From positions 1-38,775 of the forward strand of contig WRHK01000035.1 in the NCBI GenBank assembly GCA_009783295.1: a stretch of DNA of 38,775 nt, given 5' to 3'. Below the pieces are notes generated by a model. It had not been told where the DNA came from, did no database searches, and saw nothing but the letters and a program-made list of their open reading frames with translations. Below are positions 8,485-16,588 of this stretch, piece by piece; the stretch's first letter is position 1; every line of letters begins with the position of its first letter. A program made the position numbers and the translations under genes. The DNA comes from Promicromonosporaceae bacterium (GTDB lineage Bacteria; Actinomycetota; Actinomycetes; Actinomycetales; Cellulomonadaceae).

Positions 8485-9153
8485 TTACGGCGCGCCGTCG
8501 TCGGGCTCGCGGTGCCCTACCGCCGGGGCCAGCACCCACAGCGCGGCGGCGGCGAGGACGTGCCAGACCGCGTGACCGGACCAGCCGGACGCGAACCACG
8601 CGCTCGACGGGTCGCACCAGGGCCAGCCCGGGCGGCTGAGCGTCCCGACCACACCGCCCACGGCCAGCAGCCCCAGGGCCACGACAGACCGCGGCCGCAC
8701 CGCGGGGCGCCGCCACGCCCGCACGAGCGTCACCGCCACGGCGGCCACGGCCACCGCGCTCTGCGCCGCGGCGGACACCCCGGGCGACAGGGCGGCCAGG
8801 ACGAGGCACACCGCCGTCGGCACCACCCACCAGGCGTGCCGCAGCCGCCGCCCGGTGAGGTCGGCGATGCCGTCGGCGGCGACGAGGGCGAGCGCGCCCA
8901 TGAGCGGCGGGTCGTGCAGCACCGGGTTCCAGGTCGGGGCCGGCCCGTGCTGCACCACCGAGCCGACGCCGTTGAATGCGGTGAGCACGGCGAACGCGAT
9001 CTGGAGCCGCCCGGCGGGGGTGCCCCGCCGTCGCCACGCGACCGCGAGGATCGCGACGCCCGCCACGACGAACGCGAGGCTCGTCCAGGCGCTCATCGGC
9101 TGCTCCCACAGGGGAGGACCCAGGGGCTCGCAGGAGGGCGGGACGGGCGGCAT
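8485..9153 (-). CDS. Ceramidase-like membrane protein (CREST superfamily)
   Basis: A 222-aa polytopic protein. Its opening has a CE...P.....W.SLAFVVAG pattern, a conserved His in GSVVQHGP, an Asp in LHDPPLMG and a C-terminal HxxxH (SGHAVWHVLAAA). These are the spaced Ser/Asp/His residues of the alkaline ceramidase/PAQR-type (CREST) hydrolases, which use a zinc ion in the membrane to cleave amide bonds of lipids. Seven hydrophobic segments are plausible. The start is ATG 9153, the first Met ahead of the conserved Cys-Glu. Most bacterial members are uncharacterised, so a lipid amidase activity is an inference. It is divergent from the thioesterase gene. Confidence 0.75.
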   Translation of the reverse strand: MPPVPPSCEPLGPPLWEQPMSAWTSLAFVVAGVAILAVAWRRRGTPAGRLQIAFAVLTAFNGVGSVVQHGPAPTWNPVLHDPPLMGALALVAADGIADLTGRRLRHAWWVVPTAVCLVLAALSPGVSAAAQSAVAVAAVAVTLVRAWRRPAVRPRSVVALGLLAVGGVVGTLSRPGWPWCDPSSAWFASGWSGHAVWHVLAAAALWVLAPAVGHREPDDGAP

Positions 9154-9223
9154 GGGTCCAGGGTCCCCGGGTCTCGCGGCGGTGTCCGGCCCGATGGCGC
9201 GTCCGGCCGGGCGCGAGGGCCAG

Positions 9224-9252
9224 ACGCCGTCGCCGCTGCGACGGCGTATCCT
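9224..9252 (+). promoter_or_regulatory. 20-bp-arm palindrome overlapping a putative leaderless promoter
   Basis: ACGCCGTCGC (9224-9233) faces its exact reverse complement GCGACGGCGT (9238-9247) across a 4-base spacer. It is followed at once by TATCCT (9247-9252), a plausible -10 box, eight bases before the GTG at 9260. There is no ribosome-binding site, so the thioesterase mRNA may be leaderless, and the palindrome could be an operator for the divergent pair or simply a hairpin. Confidence 0.45.
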
Positions 9253-9259
9253 CCACGCC

Positions 9260-9706
9260 GTGATCAATGAGACCCCGTACCAGCCCGCCCGCGTCACGAT
9301 GCAGGTGCGGTGGTCCGACGTCGACTTGTTCGGCCACGTCAACAACGCCGCCTTCTTGCGGTACCTCGACGACGCTCGCTTCGCCACGTTCCCGCGCATC
9401 GGCGTCGACGAGCTGGGCGCGCTCACCGAGGCGCTGCTCGTCGTCGTGAAGCACGAGATCGACTACCGGGCGCCGCTGACGTTCACGCAGGCGCCCGTCG
9501 TGGTCGAGGTGTGGGTGCCACGGGTGGGGCGGTCGTCGGTGGACTTCTGCTACCGGATCACGTCGGGGAAGACGGAGCACCTGCTGGCGCGCTCGCGCAT
9601 GGTGCAGCTGGACCGGGAGTCGCACCGGCCGCGGCCGTTCACCGACGACGAGCGGGTGTCGTTCGAGGGGCACCCCGGGCCGGAGGTCGTGCTGCACGGC
9701 TGGTGA
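9260..9706 (+). CDS. Hotdog-fold acyl-CoA thioesterase (4HBT family)
   Basis: A 148-aa single hotdog domain. The family motif SDVDLFGHVNNAAFLRYLDDAR begins at residue 19, with the usual catalytic Asp (about D22) and GHVNN. Later strands include HEIDYRAPLTF and RSRMVQLDRES. Members hydrolyse acyl-CoA thioesters in the cytoplasm. The GTG at 9260 is preferred because it gives the usual short lead; an in-frame ATG at 9299 would cut the first strand. The start has no ribosome-binding site but has a -10-like TATCCT just upstream. It is divergent from the ceramidase-like gene, suggesting a shared lipid theme, which is an inference. Confidence 0.85.
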   Translation: MINETPYQPARVTMQVRWSDVDLFGHVNNAAFLRYLDDARFATFPRIGVDELGALTEALLVVVKHEIDYRAPLTFTQAPVVVEVWVPRVGRSSVDFCYRITSGKTEHLLARSRMVQLDRESHRPRPFTDDERVSFEGHPGPEVVLHGW

Positions 9707-9734
9707 CCGGCCGGGCCCCGACCGGTCACGACAC

Positions 9735-9821
9735 CTACGGGGTGCCGCCCATCCGTGCGGCCAGCTCGCGGAGCATGGCGGGGACCGACATGCCGGCGAG
9801 GCTCGCGGCGGCCTTCAGCAT
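9735..9821 (-). pseudogene. Truncated ribbon-helix-helix-like fragment
   Basis: A 28-codon minus-strand frame reads MLKAAASLAGMSVPAMLREL and ends AARMGGTP. It resembles the helical half of CopG/ribbon-helix-helix antitoxins (AA.LAGMSVP..LREL). The same frame runs back without a stop to the TAG of the DinB gene at 9845-9843, so the N-terminal strand is missing. It is best read as a relic of a toxin-antitoxin antitoxin. It is too short to be certain. Confidence 0.35.
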
Positions 9822-9842
9822 GTCCGCGCATGTGGATCGCGC

Positions 9843-10331
9843 CTAGTGCTCGCCGGCGGCCGCCAGGATCTGCTCGCGCAGGATGTCCGCGTGCCCGCAG
9901 TGCTGGGCGAGCTCGCGCAGCATGTGCAGGAACACCCAGCGCAGGGGCAGGGGACCGCGGCGGTTCCCGGTGACGACGTCGTCGAGCCCGAGGTCCGCGA
10001 TGGCGCGGCGGGAGTCCGCGCACGCCTCGAGGTAGGCGGCGCCCACCGAGGCGATCGTGTCGGTGTCGGCGAGGTCGAACGACTCGTCGGGGGTGTCGGG
10101 GATGCCGATCTCTGAGCGGGGGCGGCCGAAGACCGCCTCGTCGAACCAGACGCGCTCGATGAACGCGCCGTGCTTGACCAGCCCGAGCAGCGTCGTCTTC
10201 GACGGAACGAGCCGGCGGCGGGCCTGCTCCTCGGTCAGTCCCTCGAGCGAGGCGAGCAGGTGCTCCCGGTGCTCGTCGAGGAACACGCGGAACTGCGCGT
10301 CGAGCGGCTGCTGGAAGACGTCGGGGTCCAT
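9843..10331 (-). CDS. DinB/DUF664 family protein (mycothiol transferase-like)
   Basis: A 162-aa four-helix-bundle protein of the DinB superfamily, DUF664 branch. The metal-binding histidines are H54 (LVKHGAFIERVWF) and the pair H144/H147 in HMLRELAQHCGHADILREQI. The N-terminal helix LASLEGLTEEQARRRLVPSKTTLLGLVKH is typical of actinobacterial members. Some relatives are mycothiol-dependent S-transferases that detoxify electrophiles, others are uncharacterised. The start is ATG 10331; a Val-initiated form a few codons longer is possible. It lies 35 bp downstream of the Abhydrolase_9 gene on the same strand, so it may be co-transcribed with it. Confidence 0.85.
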   Translation of the reverse strand: MDPDVFQQPLDAQFRVFLDEHREHLLASLEGLTEEQARRRLVPSKTTLLGLVKHGAFIERVWFDEAVFGRPRSEIGIPDTPDESFDLADTDTIASVGAAYLEACADSRRAIADLGLDDVVTGNRRGPLPLRWVFLHMLRELAQHCGHADILREQILAAAGEH

Positions 10332-10366
10332 GGTGCGCACGTCCCGCACCCTAGGGGACCGGCCGC

Positions 10367-12010
10367 TCAGTCGGACAGCAGCGCGCTCAGCTCCGCGGTC
10401 CGGGCGCCGGTCCACCCGTCGGGCGGGACGAGCGAGGCCCACGCGGCAGTCGCCTGGGCGGTGCCGTAGGTGTGTCCGTGGCCCGCGGGCACCTCCGTCG
10501 ACAGGGCCAGGTCGGCGGAGACCTGCCAGAACGTCACGAACGGGTACCAGTGCATCTGCGGCGAGACGCCGGGCGGGTGCGCGCCGACCAGCCAGTCGGG
10601 CCGGTGCAGGGCGAGGTCCCAGGACCACCAGACGATCGGGTCGGAGGGGTTCTGCAGGAACAGCACGCTGGGCCGCACGGGGCCGGCGTCGGACCACGCG
10701 ACCTGCGACGGCGTGGAGCCGAACCGCACGGTGCGGCCGCCCTGGTACACCGGCCGCCACGGGGGAGTACCGGGCTCGCGGGCCGCGGTGAGTTCGCGCC
10801 AGAGGCTGCTGTCGTTGGGCGTGCCCACCCAGAGCGCCGCCGACGTCTGCGTGCGGACGTCGTCGACGGTGGGGAACGCCGCCTGCGACCCGAGCGAGCC
10901 CAGGCTCTCCCCGAGCGCGACGAGGCGCGGGCGCCGGCCGGCGGGCAGCTGCTCCCAGCGGGCGTGCACGGCGTCGAACAGGTCGCGGCCCGCCTGCCGT
11001 GCGACGTCCTGGTCCACGAGGAACGAGATCCAGCTCGGCAGGTGCGAGTACTGCAGCGCGACGACGGCGGTGTCGCCGCCGTACATGTACTCGAGCGGCG
11101 TCATGACGCGCGGGTTGATCCACCCCGTCCCGGTGGTGGTGGCGACGACGAGGACCTTGCGCTGGAACGCCCCGGTGCGTTCGAGCTCGCGCACCGCGAG
11201 TGCCGACGCGTCCGTGAGCGACGTCGTCGCGGTCACGCCGACGTAGGCGCGGATCGGCTCGACGGCGGGCGTGCCGGTGAACGCGGCGATGTCGTGCGGT
11301 GTCGGGCCGCTGGACACGAACGTGCGGCCCTGGCGGCCCAGCGCGCTCCACGGCACGAGCGAGCCGGGCCCGCCCGAGCGCAGCGACGACGTGGGCGGCC
11401 TGACGCCGGGGTCGGTGGCCGTGTCCTGGCTGAGGAACACGCCGTCGGCCCAGGCCATGGCGGCCCGCGGAAGCAGGCCCGTGACCAGCCCCGCCAGCAC
11501 CGCGACGACGATCACCGCGGCCCCCACGCCGGCGACCCGCCGCGGCGCGAACCCGTGCAGCCCGCGCGCGACGATCCCGACCAGGGACCGGACGGACCGG
11601 GCCAGCAGCACGGCGGCGCTCGCCATGGCGATGGCGACGACGACCACGAGCAGGTAGCGCGACTCGGAGGGCTGGTCCACCCCGACCAGCGCGCGCGTCT
11701 GGTGCTGCCACCGCGCACCCAGGACCCCGAAGAGCGGCACCAGAACCAGGGCGGCGCCGGCCAGCGACCACCGGGCCGCGCGGCGCACCGCCGGGGTGGG
11801 CTGCCATCGGACGGTCCGGCGCGCCAGCCAGCCGAGGAACGCGCCGAGCGTGTAGCCGATCGTCACCGAGACGCCCGACACGACCGCCTGGAGGAGCCAC
11901 GCGCGCGGCAGCAGGGACGGCGTGAGGGACAGGCAGTAGAAGAGGAGCGCGCCGGTCAGGCCGGCCGGGCACTTGCGCGCGAAGAAGTCGCGGACCGCCT
12001 GCACGGGCAT
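10367..12010 (-). CDS. Abhydrolase_9 membrane-anchored alpha/beta hydrolase
   Basis: A 547-aa protein with two parts. Residues about 1-210 hold four to five transmembrane helices (GALLFYCLSLTPSLLPRAW, then LVVVVAIAMASAAVLLA and GVGAAVIVVAVLAGLVTG), matching the N-terminal domain of the Abhydrolase_9 family. Residues about 225-540 are the catalytic domain with the nucleophile elbow GESLGS (Ser369), preceded by VVALQYSHLPSW and followed by LFLQNPSDPIVWW (likely Asp) and a late His. The start is ATG 12010 (MPVQAVRDFFARKC), with GGAGAGGGG upstream. The family is common in actinobacteria; its substrate is not established. It is divergent from the LTD protein gene across 250 bp in which no clear promoter motif is seen. 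Confidence 0.85.
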   Translation of the reverse strand: MPVQAVRDFFARKCPAGLTGALLFYCLSLTPSLLPRAWLLQAVVSGVSVTIGYTLGAFLGWLARRTVRWQPTPAVRRAARWSLAGAALVLVPLFGVLGARWQHQTRALVGVDQPSESRYLLVVVVAIAMASAAVLLARSVRSLVGIVARGLHGFAPRRVAGVGAAVIVVAVLAGLVTGLLPRAAMAWADGVFLSQDTATDPGVRPPTSSLRSGGPGSLVPWSALGRQGRTFVSSGPTPHDIAAFTGTPAVEPIRAYVGVTATTSLTDASALAVRELERTGAFQRKVLVVATTTGTGWINPRVMTPLEYMYGGDTAVVALQYSHLPSWISFLVDQDVARQAGRDLFDAVHARWEQLPAGRRPRLVALGESLGSLGSQAAFPTVDDVRTQTSAALWVGTPNDSSLWRELTAAREPGTPPWRPVYQGGRTVRFGSTPSQVAWSDAGPVRPSVLFLQNPSDPIVWWSWDLALHRPDWLVGAHPPGVSPQMHWYPFVTFWQVSADLALSTEVPAGHGHTYGTAQATAAWASLVPPDGWTGARTAELSALLSD

Positions 12011-12260
12011 CGCGCCCCCTCTCCCCGGAGCCGTCGGCGCGACCCGTCCGGCCCTGCCGATTGTGCCAGGGCCTGCCGTCCTCGCCTGGTGTGGTGGCGT
12101 CGCCAGAACGCCCTGGTGAGGACGCATTCCGTTCATCCTGCGTACACGTGGCCGCGGCCCGGCAGGTGCATCGTGCGAGTGCCTGTGCCGAACGTGCCCA
12201 CCGGACGGGGAAGGGCCGCGTCGCCGGGTCACCAACCTGCGAGTCGATGAGGAGTCGAGC

Positions 12261-15080
12261 GTGAAGTCAGTGATGCGACGTCGTCGCGAGGGCGACGGAG
12301 GACGGCGGCCTGCCGCCCTGGCCGTTTCGGCGCTGACCGTGTCAGCCGTGGTGGCGGGCATGTGGACGGCCGCGGCCGCTCACGCCGCCGACCCGGCGAC
12401 CCCGGCCGGGCCCCAGATCCGGATCACCGAGGTGGCGTACGGCGGCAAGATCGCCGGGGCCGACGGCGACGGCGAGTACGTGGAGCTGACGAACGTCGGC
12501 GACGCGCCGCAGGACCTCACCGGCTGGACCTACACGGGCAAGACGGGCGCCGGCACGCTGCCTCTCGACGGTTTCGGCACGGTGGCGGCCGGGCAGTCGG
12601 TCATCATCACCGACGTCACGCCGGCGGAGTTCCGCGCCGACTGGGGCATCGGCGCCGGCGTGAAGATCGTCGACGACAAGGCCGACGGGCTCAGCGTCAC
12701 CCTGGACAAGGGCCCGGACACGCCCACGGTCTACGACGGCACGGGCGCCGTCGTCGACTCGATGAGCTACCAGGCGGGGTTCTTCCCGGGCAAGGGCACG
12801 TCGGCGTGGGTCGACGCCGCCCACCTGGGCGCGAAGGCAGGCACGACGGGCTGGACCCTGAGCACGGCCGGCGACGCCGAGGGCTCCTGGGCCAGCGCCA
12901 CGGGCTCGATCGGCTCGCCCGGCACGTCGACCTTCGGCACGAAGTCCGCGCAGGTCCGCATCACCGAGGTCGCCTACGGCGGCAAGATCGCGGCGGCCGA
13001 CGGCGACGGCGAGTACATCGAGCTGACCAACGTCGGCAACGCGCCGCAGGACTTCACGGGCTGGACCTACACGGGCAAGCCGGGCGCGGGCACGCTGCCG
13101 CTGGACGGCCTGGGGACCGTCGCAGCGGGCGAGTCCGTGCTCATCACCGACGTCACGCCCGCGGAGCTCCGAGCCGACTGGGGCCTCGCCGACTCGGTGA
13201 AGATCGTCGACGACAAGGCCGACGGCCTCTCCGTCACCCTCGACAAGGGCCCCGACACGCCCACCGTGTACGACGGCACGGGTGCCGTCGTCGACTCGGT
13301 CGCGTACCAGGCGGGCTTCTTCCCGGGCAAGGGCTCCTCGGCGTGGGTCGACGAGGCCCACCTCGGCGCGAAGGCCGACACCACGGGCTGGACCCTGAGC
13401 GCCGTCGGCGACGCCGAGGGCTCCCGGACCAGCGCCACCGGCTCGATCGGCTCGCCGGGCACGTTCACGGCCGCCAGCGCGGGCGAGACCGGCGGCAACG
13501 GCGGCGACACCAGCACCGGGACGGTGAGCGACACGTGGCGCAGCCCCACCTCGGCCGGGATCACCGCCCAGCCGTGGCCGGGCCCGCAGGACGTGACGAA
13601 CGCCGACAGCATGGACTTCGGCCAGAACATGTCCGGCCTGTTCTACGTGCCCGGCGCCACCCCGAGCCAGGACTTCATGTGGGGCGTGGAGAACGGTGAC
13701 TCGGGCGCTCCGCTCAACACCGGCCAGTCCAGCCTCTTCAAGCTGGTGCGCGACGCCGCCGGCAGCTGGGGCCCCGCCGCGGGCTGGGAGCATGGCATCA
13801 AGCTCCACTACACCGACGGCACCGGCCAGCCCGACTCCGAGGGCGTCACCGCCGTCGGCGGCAAGGTGTTCATCTCGACCGAGCGCGACAACACCAACAG
13901 CGCCGTCTCGCGCGTCTCGGTCCTGGAGTTCGACCCGAGCACGGCCGCGAACGGCGCCATGAACGCCGTCGCCCAGTGGGAGCTCGAGCCCGACCTGGGC
14001 CCCGGCACCGACGCCAACCTGACGTCCCCCGACGCCAACCTGGGCGCCGAGGCCGTCACCTTCGTGCCCGACGCCTACCTGGTGGCGCACGGCTTCCGCA
14101 CCGACGCCGGCGCGCTCTACGACCCGGCGCAGTACGGCGAGCACCAGGGTGGCGTCTTCTTCGCCGGCCTGGAGAAGAACGGCAACCTCTACGGCTACGT
14201 GCTCTCGGCCGGCGGCGCCATCACCCGCGTCGCGACGTTCTCCAGCGGCTTCAACCAGATCATGGACGCCTCTTGGGACCCGTCCCAGGACGCCATGTGG
14301 CTGGACTGCGACAACGGCTGCCAGGGCCAGACGTCGATCGTGAGGCTGAACGACGCCGGCCACTTCCAGGCCGTGACGATCTTCGACCGCCCGACCGGTG
14401 GGGCCAACATCAACAACGAGGGCTTCGCGGTCCAGCCCCCCAGCGAGTGCGACGCGGCCACCCACACGCGCCTGGTCTGGTGGGCCGACGACGGCGACGA
14501 CAACGGCCACGCGATCCGCGCGGCCGAGGCGCCCTGCAGCACGCCGATCGCCGGGCAGGTGGGCGCGACCGTCGCGCTCTCCTTCACCGACCAGGGCACC
14601 AGCACCCCCGCCACGATGAACGGCTCGGGCGCGTACACGGGCCCGGTCACCGTGAGCTTCACCTGCACCCACGGGGACGCCGTCCTGCAGCAGGCGTGCC
14701 CCGCCCCGATCGACGTCACCACCAGCCAGGACGCGGCCACGGTGGCGACGCTGACCGACACGCTCGGGAACGTCTACACCGTCGACGTGCCCGCGATCGC
14801 CATCGACCCGCTGTGGGGCCGCACCACCGCGTACGCCGCCGGTGACCGCGTCAACGACCTTGGCGTCTCGTGGGTGGCCACGCACGCCGTCGTTGGGCAG
14901 GAGCCGGGCAAGGGCCCGTTCTGGACCCAGGTCGTGGGCAGCGGGTACGCGCTGTGGACCACGGGCGGCAAGTACGTGACCGGCGACCGCGTGACCTACC
15001 AGGGTCAGGTCTGGGAGGCGTCGCGCGCCGCCAACGGGCAGGAGCCGGGCAAGGGCAAGTTCTGGACGCTCGTCTCCTAA
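12261..15080 (+). CDS. Secreted protein: two lamin-tail domains, propeller-like region, two CBM5/12 modules
   Basis: A 939-aa exported protein. The GTG start at 12261 follows TGAGGAG. A signal peptide spans about residues 1-43 (cleavage after AHA). Lamin-tail domain 1 lies at about 53-228 and lamin-tail domain 2 at about 232-405; they are near copies (ITEVAYGGKIA..DGDGEY.ELTNVG). A Gly/Thr linker follows at about 408-428. Residues about 430-765 form a propeller-like region of the phytase-like/esterase-like type (SEGVTAVGGKVFISTERDN, NNEGFAVQPPSECD). The C-terminus has two 40-residue CBM5/12-type modules at about 851-893 and 898-939, each with W....Y..GD.V...G..W.A and QEPGKG..WT. CBM5/12 modules bind chitin or cellulose, and LTDs occur with secreted nucleases and phosphatases. 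The catalytic role, if any, is unknown. Confidence 0.85.
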   Translation: MKSVMRRRREGDGGRRPAALAVSALTVSAVVAGMWTAAAAHAADPATPAGPQIRITEVAYGGKIAGADGDGEYVELTNVGDAPQDLTGWTYTGKTGAGTLPLDGFGTVAAGQSVIITDVTPAEFRADWGIGAGVKIVDDKADGLSVTLDKGPDTPTVYDGTGAVVDSMSYQAGFFPGKGTSAWVDAAHLGAKAGTTGWTLSTAGDAEGSWASATGSIGSPGTSTFGTKSAQVRITEVAYGGKIAAADGDGEYIELTNVGNAPQDFTGWTYTGKPGAGTLPLDGLGTVAAGESVLITDVTPAELRADWGLADSVKIVDDKADGLSVTLDKGPDTPTVYDGTGAVVDSVAYQAGFFPGKGSSAWVDEAHLGAKADTTGWTLSAVGDAEGSRTSATGSIGSPGTFTAASAGETGGNGGDTSTGTVSDTWRSPTSAGITAQPWPGPQDVTNADSMDFGQNMSGLFYVPGATPSQDFMWGVENGDSGAPLNTGQSSLFKLVRDAAGSWGPAAGWEHGIKLHYTDGTGQPDSEGVTAVGGKVFISTERDNTNSAVSRVSVLEFDPSTAANGAMNAVAQWELEPDLGPGTDANLTSPDANLGAEAVTFVPDAYLVAHGFRTDAGALYDPAQYGEHQGGVFFAGLEKNGNLYGYVLSAGGAITRVATFSSGFNQIMDASWDPSQDAMWLDCDNGCQGQTSIVRLNDAGHFQAVTIFDRPTGGANINNEGFAVQPPSECDAATHTRLVWWADDGDDNGHAIRAAEAPCSTPIAGQVGATVALSFTDQGTSTPATMNGSGAYTGPVTVSFTCTHGDAVLQQACPAPIDVTTSQDAATVATLTDTLGNVYTVDVPAIAIDPLWGRTTAYAAGDRVNDLGVSWVATHAVVGQEPGKGPFWTQVVGSGYALWTTGGKYVTGDRVTYQGQVWEASRAANGQEPGKGKFWTLVS
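12417..13470 (+). repeat. Tandem duplication of the lamin-tail domain
   Basis: Two copies offset by 537 bp (179 codons) encode residues about 53-228 and 232-405 of the secreted protein. The match is high at the DNA level, including an identical stretch of about 28 bases starting at 12660 and 13197, so the duplication is fairly recent or kept alike by gene conversion. Confidence 0.9.
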
Positions 15081-15095
15081 AAAGGGGAGGAACCA

Positions 15096-15128
15096 GCGGG
15101 GGCCTCGGGCGTCGTCCGGGGCCCCCGC
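15096..15128 (+). terminator. Strong hairpin after the LTD protein gene
   Basis: A 13-bp stem (one G-T pair) with a 7-base loop: GCGGGGGCCTCGG at 15096-15108 pairs with the segment ending GGCCCCCGC at 15120-15128. It starts 15 bp past the TAA. There is no T-tract, as in many actinobacterial terminators. Confidence 0.75.
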
Positions 15129-15144
15129 GGGCTCTCTGCGAAAT

Positions 15145-15158
15145 AGAGGGCGCCCTCT
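15145..15158. promoter_or_regulatory. 14-bp perfect palindrome upstream of the methyltransferase
   Basis: AGAGGGC at 15145-15151 is followed directly by its reverse complement GCCCTCT. It lies 29 bp before the GTG at 15187; TAGCGT at 15172-15177 could be a -10 box for a leaderless mRNA. It is a candidate operator with no matching regulator known. Confidence 0.35.
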
Positions 15159-15186
15159 CGCGTCGCGGTGGCTAGCGTCGGCGCCT

Positions 15187-16077
15187 GTGATCTATCAGGA
15201 CCCGTTGGCGTACCTCATCGGCCTCGAGGGCGTCGCGCTGCTCGACGGCTGGGCGGGCGACCACCCCAAGGAGTTCACCGAGGCGCGGCTCGCCGAGGTG
15301 CGCCGGCTGCTCGACGACGCCGCCCTGCGGGAGCGGGGCGTGCACGTCGAGTCGGTCGACGCCGCGACGGCGTACCGCCAGCAGGCGCCGGGCTACGACG
15401 CGGGCGGGGGCGGCGGGCTGTTCGACCTCGACACGCCGCTCGTGGCGGAGTTCCTGGCGGGCCGGCCCGCCGGCGTCGCGCTGGACGCCGCGTGCGGCAC
15501 CGGCAGGTTCGCGGAGCTCCTGGCGGCCGCGGGCCACCAGGTGGTCGGGGTCGACGTCTCCGAGGACATGCTCGCGATCGCCCGACGACGTGTCCCGGGC
15601 GGCACATTCCACATCGGCGACCTCGACCGCCTGCCGCTGGCCGACGGCTCCGTCGACGTGGTGGTGTGCGCGCTCGCCCTGGTGCACGTGCGCGACCTCG
15701 GCCCCGCCATGGCCGAGCTCGCCCGCGTGCTGCGCCCCGGCGGCGACCTGGTCGTCTCCGACATCCACCACGAGCTCACCACCCGCGGGTCGGCGATCAC
15801 GGGCCTCGGCCCGGCCGGCGAGCCGCTCCGGGCGCCGACCTACCGCCACCCGGTGGGCGACTACCTGCGGGCGGCGCTCGCGGCGGGCCTGATCGTGCGG
15901 CGGTGCGAGGAGCCCGGCGCCGTCGTCTGGGACGGGCCGCTGCCGCCGCGCTCGGACGAGGTCGGCGACTGGGAGCACTGGCCGTGGTCGCTCATGAGCT
16001 ACGAGCCGGCCGCCATCCGGGCCGCCGGCGGCCGCCCGGCGCTGCTGCTGTGGCACTTCCGACAGCCGGAGCGCTGA
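15187..16077 (+). CDS. Class I SAM-dependent methyltransferase
   Basis: A 296-aa Methyltransf_11/25-type enzyme. Residues 1-75 form an alpha-helical lead (QDPLAYLIGLEGVALLDGW) seen in many actinobacterial small-molecule methyltransferases. The SAM-binding motif I is VALDAACGTGRF (98-109), the acidic end of strand 2 is VVGVDVSEDML (119-129), and motif II/III are in SVDVVVCALALVHV and ARVLRPGGDLVVSD. The GTG at 15187 is the only start that keeps this lead; no ribosome-binding site precedes it, so initiation may be leaderless. The target is unknown. It stands alone between a terminator and the convergent FBP gene, with only 4 bp between the stops. Confidence 0.88.
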   Translation: MIYQDPLAYLIGLEGVALLDGWAGDHPKEFTEARLAEVRRLLDDAALRERGVHVESVDAATAYRQQAPGYDAGGGGGLFDLDTPLVAEFLAGRPAGVALDAACGTGRFAELLAAAGHQVVGVDVSEDMLAIARRRVPGGTFHIGDLDRLPLADGSVDVVVCALALVHVRDLGPAMAELARVLRPGGDLVVSDIHHELTTRGSAITGLGPAGEPLRAPTYRHPVGDYLRAALAAGLIVRRCEEPGAVVWDGPLPPRSDEVGDWEHWPWSLMSYEPAAIRAAGGRPALLLWHFRQPER

Positions 16078-16081
16078 GGCG

Positions 16082-16588
16082 CTAGCGGGTCCGCAGCACC
16101 TCACGGACGAAGCGCTCGGACCGCTCCTGCAGGCCCAGGATCCGCAGGCCCGTGTACTCCTCGTGCGCGACGGGGTCGTTGCCGGCCTCGGCGTAGGTGG
16201 GCTTGCGGCGGACGTTGCGCGAGCAGCCGAACTCGGTGCACAGGAGCGTGCCGATGGTGTCGCCCTTACGGCCGGCCGCCCCGGCGCGGCGCGCGGCGTA
16301 CAGCGAGACGTCGTCCGTGACGACGACGTCCTCGCACCACGCGCACACGCCCTTGCTGCGCCGACGGTCCGCCCCCGCCGAGGGCGCGCGCAGCAGCACG
16401 CTGACCGGCTCGCCGTCGGCCCAGACGGTCACGTACGCGGAGAGCGGCGCCTTGCGGTCGCGCCAGCCGAGGTAGTCGTGGCGCTCCCAGTCGATCTCCG
16501 CGAGGTCGGGGAGGGTGGCCTGGGCGACCTCGCGCTTCGTCGCGTTGACGAAGGAGTCGCGGATCTGCTTCTCGGTCAGGGGGTTCAC
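16082..16588 (-). CDS. FBP-domain treble-clef zinc protein (EF-G-binding type)
   Basis: A 168-aa protein of the FBP_C family, the domain shared with FusB/FusC, the EF-G-binding proteins that release stalled EF-G from ribosomes and give fusidic acid resistance in staphylococci. The zinc ligands are visible as C82/C85 (VCAWCED) and C117/C122 (LLCTEFGCSRNVRRKP). The N-terminal part (residues 1-75) is the usual helical/beta domain of actinobacterial members. The GTG start at 16588 overlaps the TGA of the upstream TetR gene (GTGA), so translation is coupled. Whether it acts on EF-G in this organism is an inference from the family. Confidence 0.85.
   Translation of the reverse strand: MNPLTEKQIRDSFVNATKREVAQATLPDLAEIDWERHDYLGWRDRKAPLSAYVTVWADGEPVSVLLRAPSAGADRRRSKGVCAWCEDVVVTDDVSLYAARRAGAAGRKGDTIGTLLCTEFGCSRNVRRKPTYAEAGNDPVAHEEYTGLRILGLQERSERFVREVLRTR

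Noticed and set aside
10472-12250. A 592-codon plus-strand frame opposite the Abhydrolase_9 gene
   Set aside because: It is rich in Arg/Gly/Asp/Glu/His with no domain; the opposite strand has transmembrane helices and a GESLGS elbow.
12660-13230. Repeated DNA inside the LTD gene considered as a mobile or CRISPR-type repeat
   Set aside because: There are only two copies, in frame, matching a protein domain; no spacers or terminal repeats.
12342-14885. An 847-codon open frame on the minus strand opposite the LTD protein gene
   Set aside because: It is the mirror of a GC-rich gene: Arg/Gly/Ala/Val-rich composition, no domain, and the plus-strand frame has a signal peptide and clear domains.
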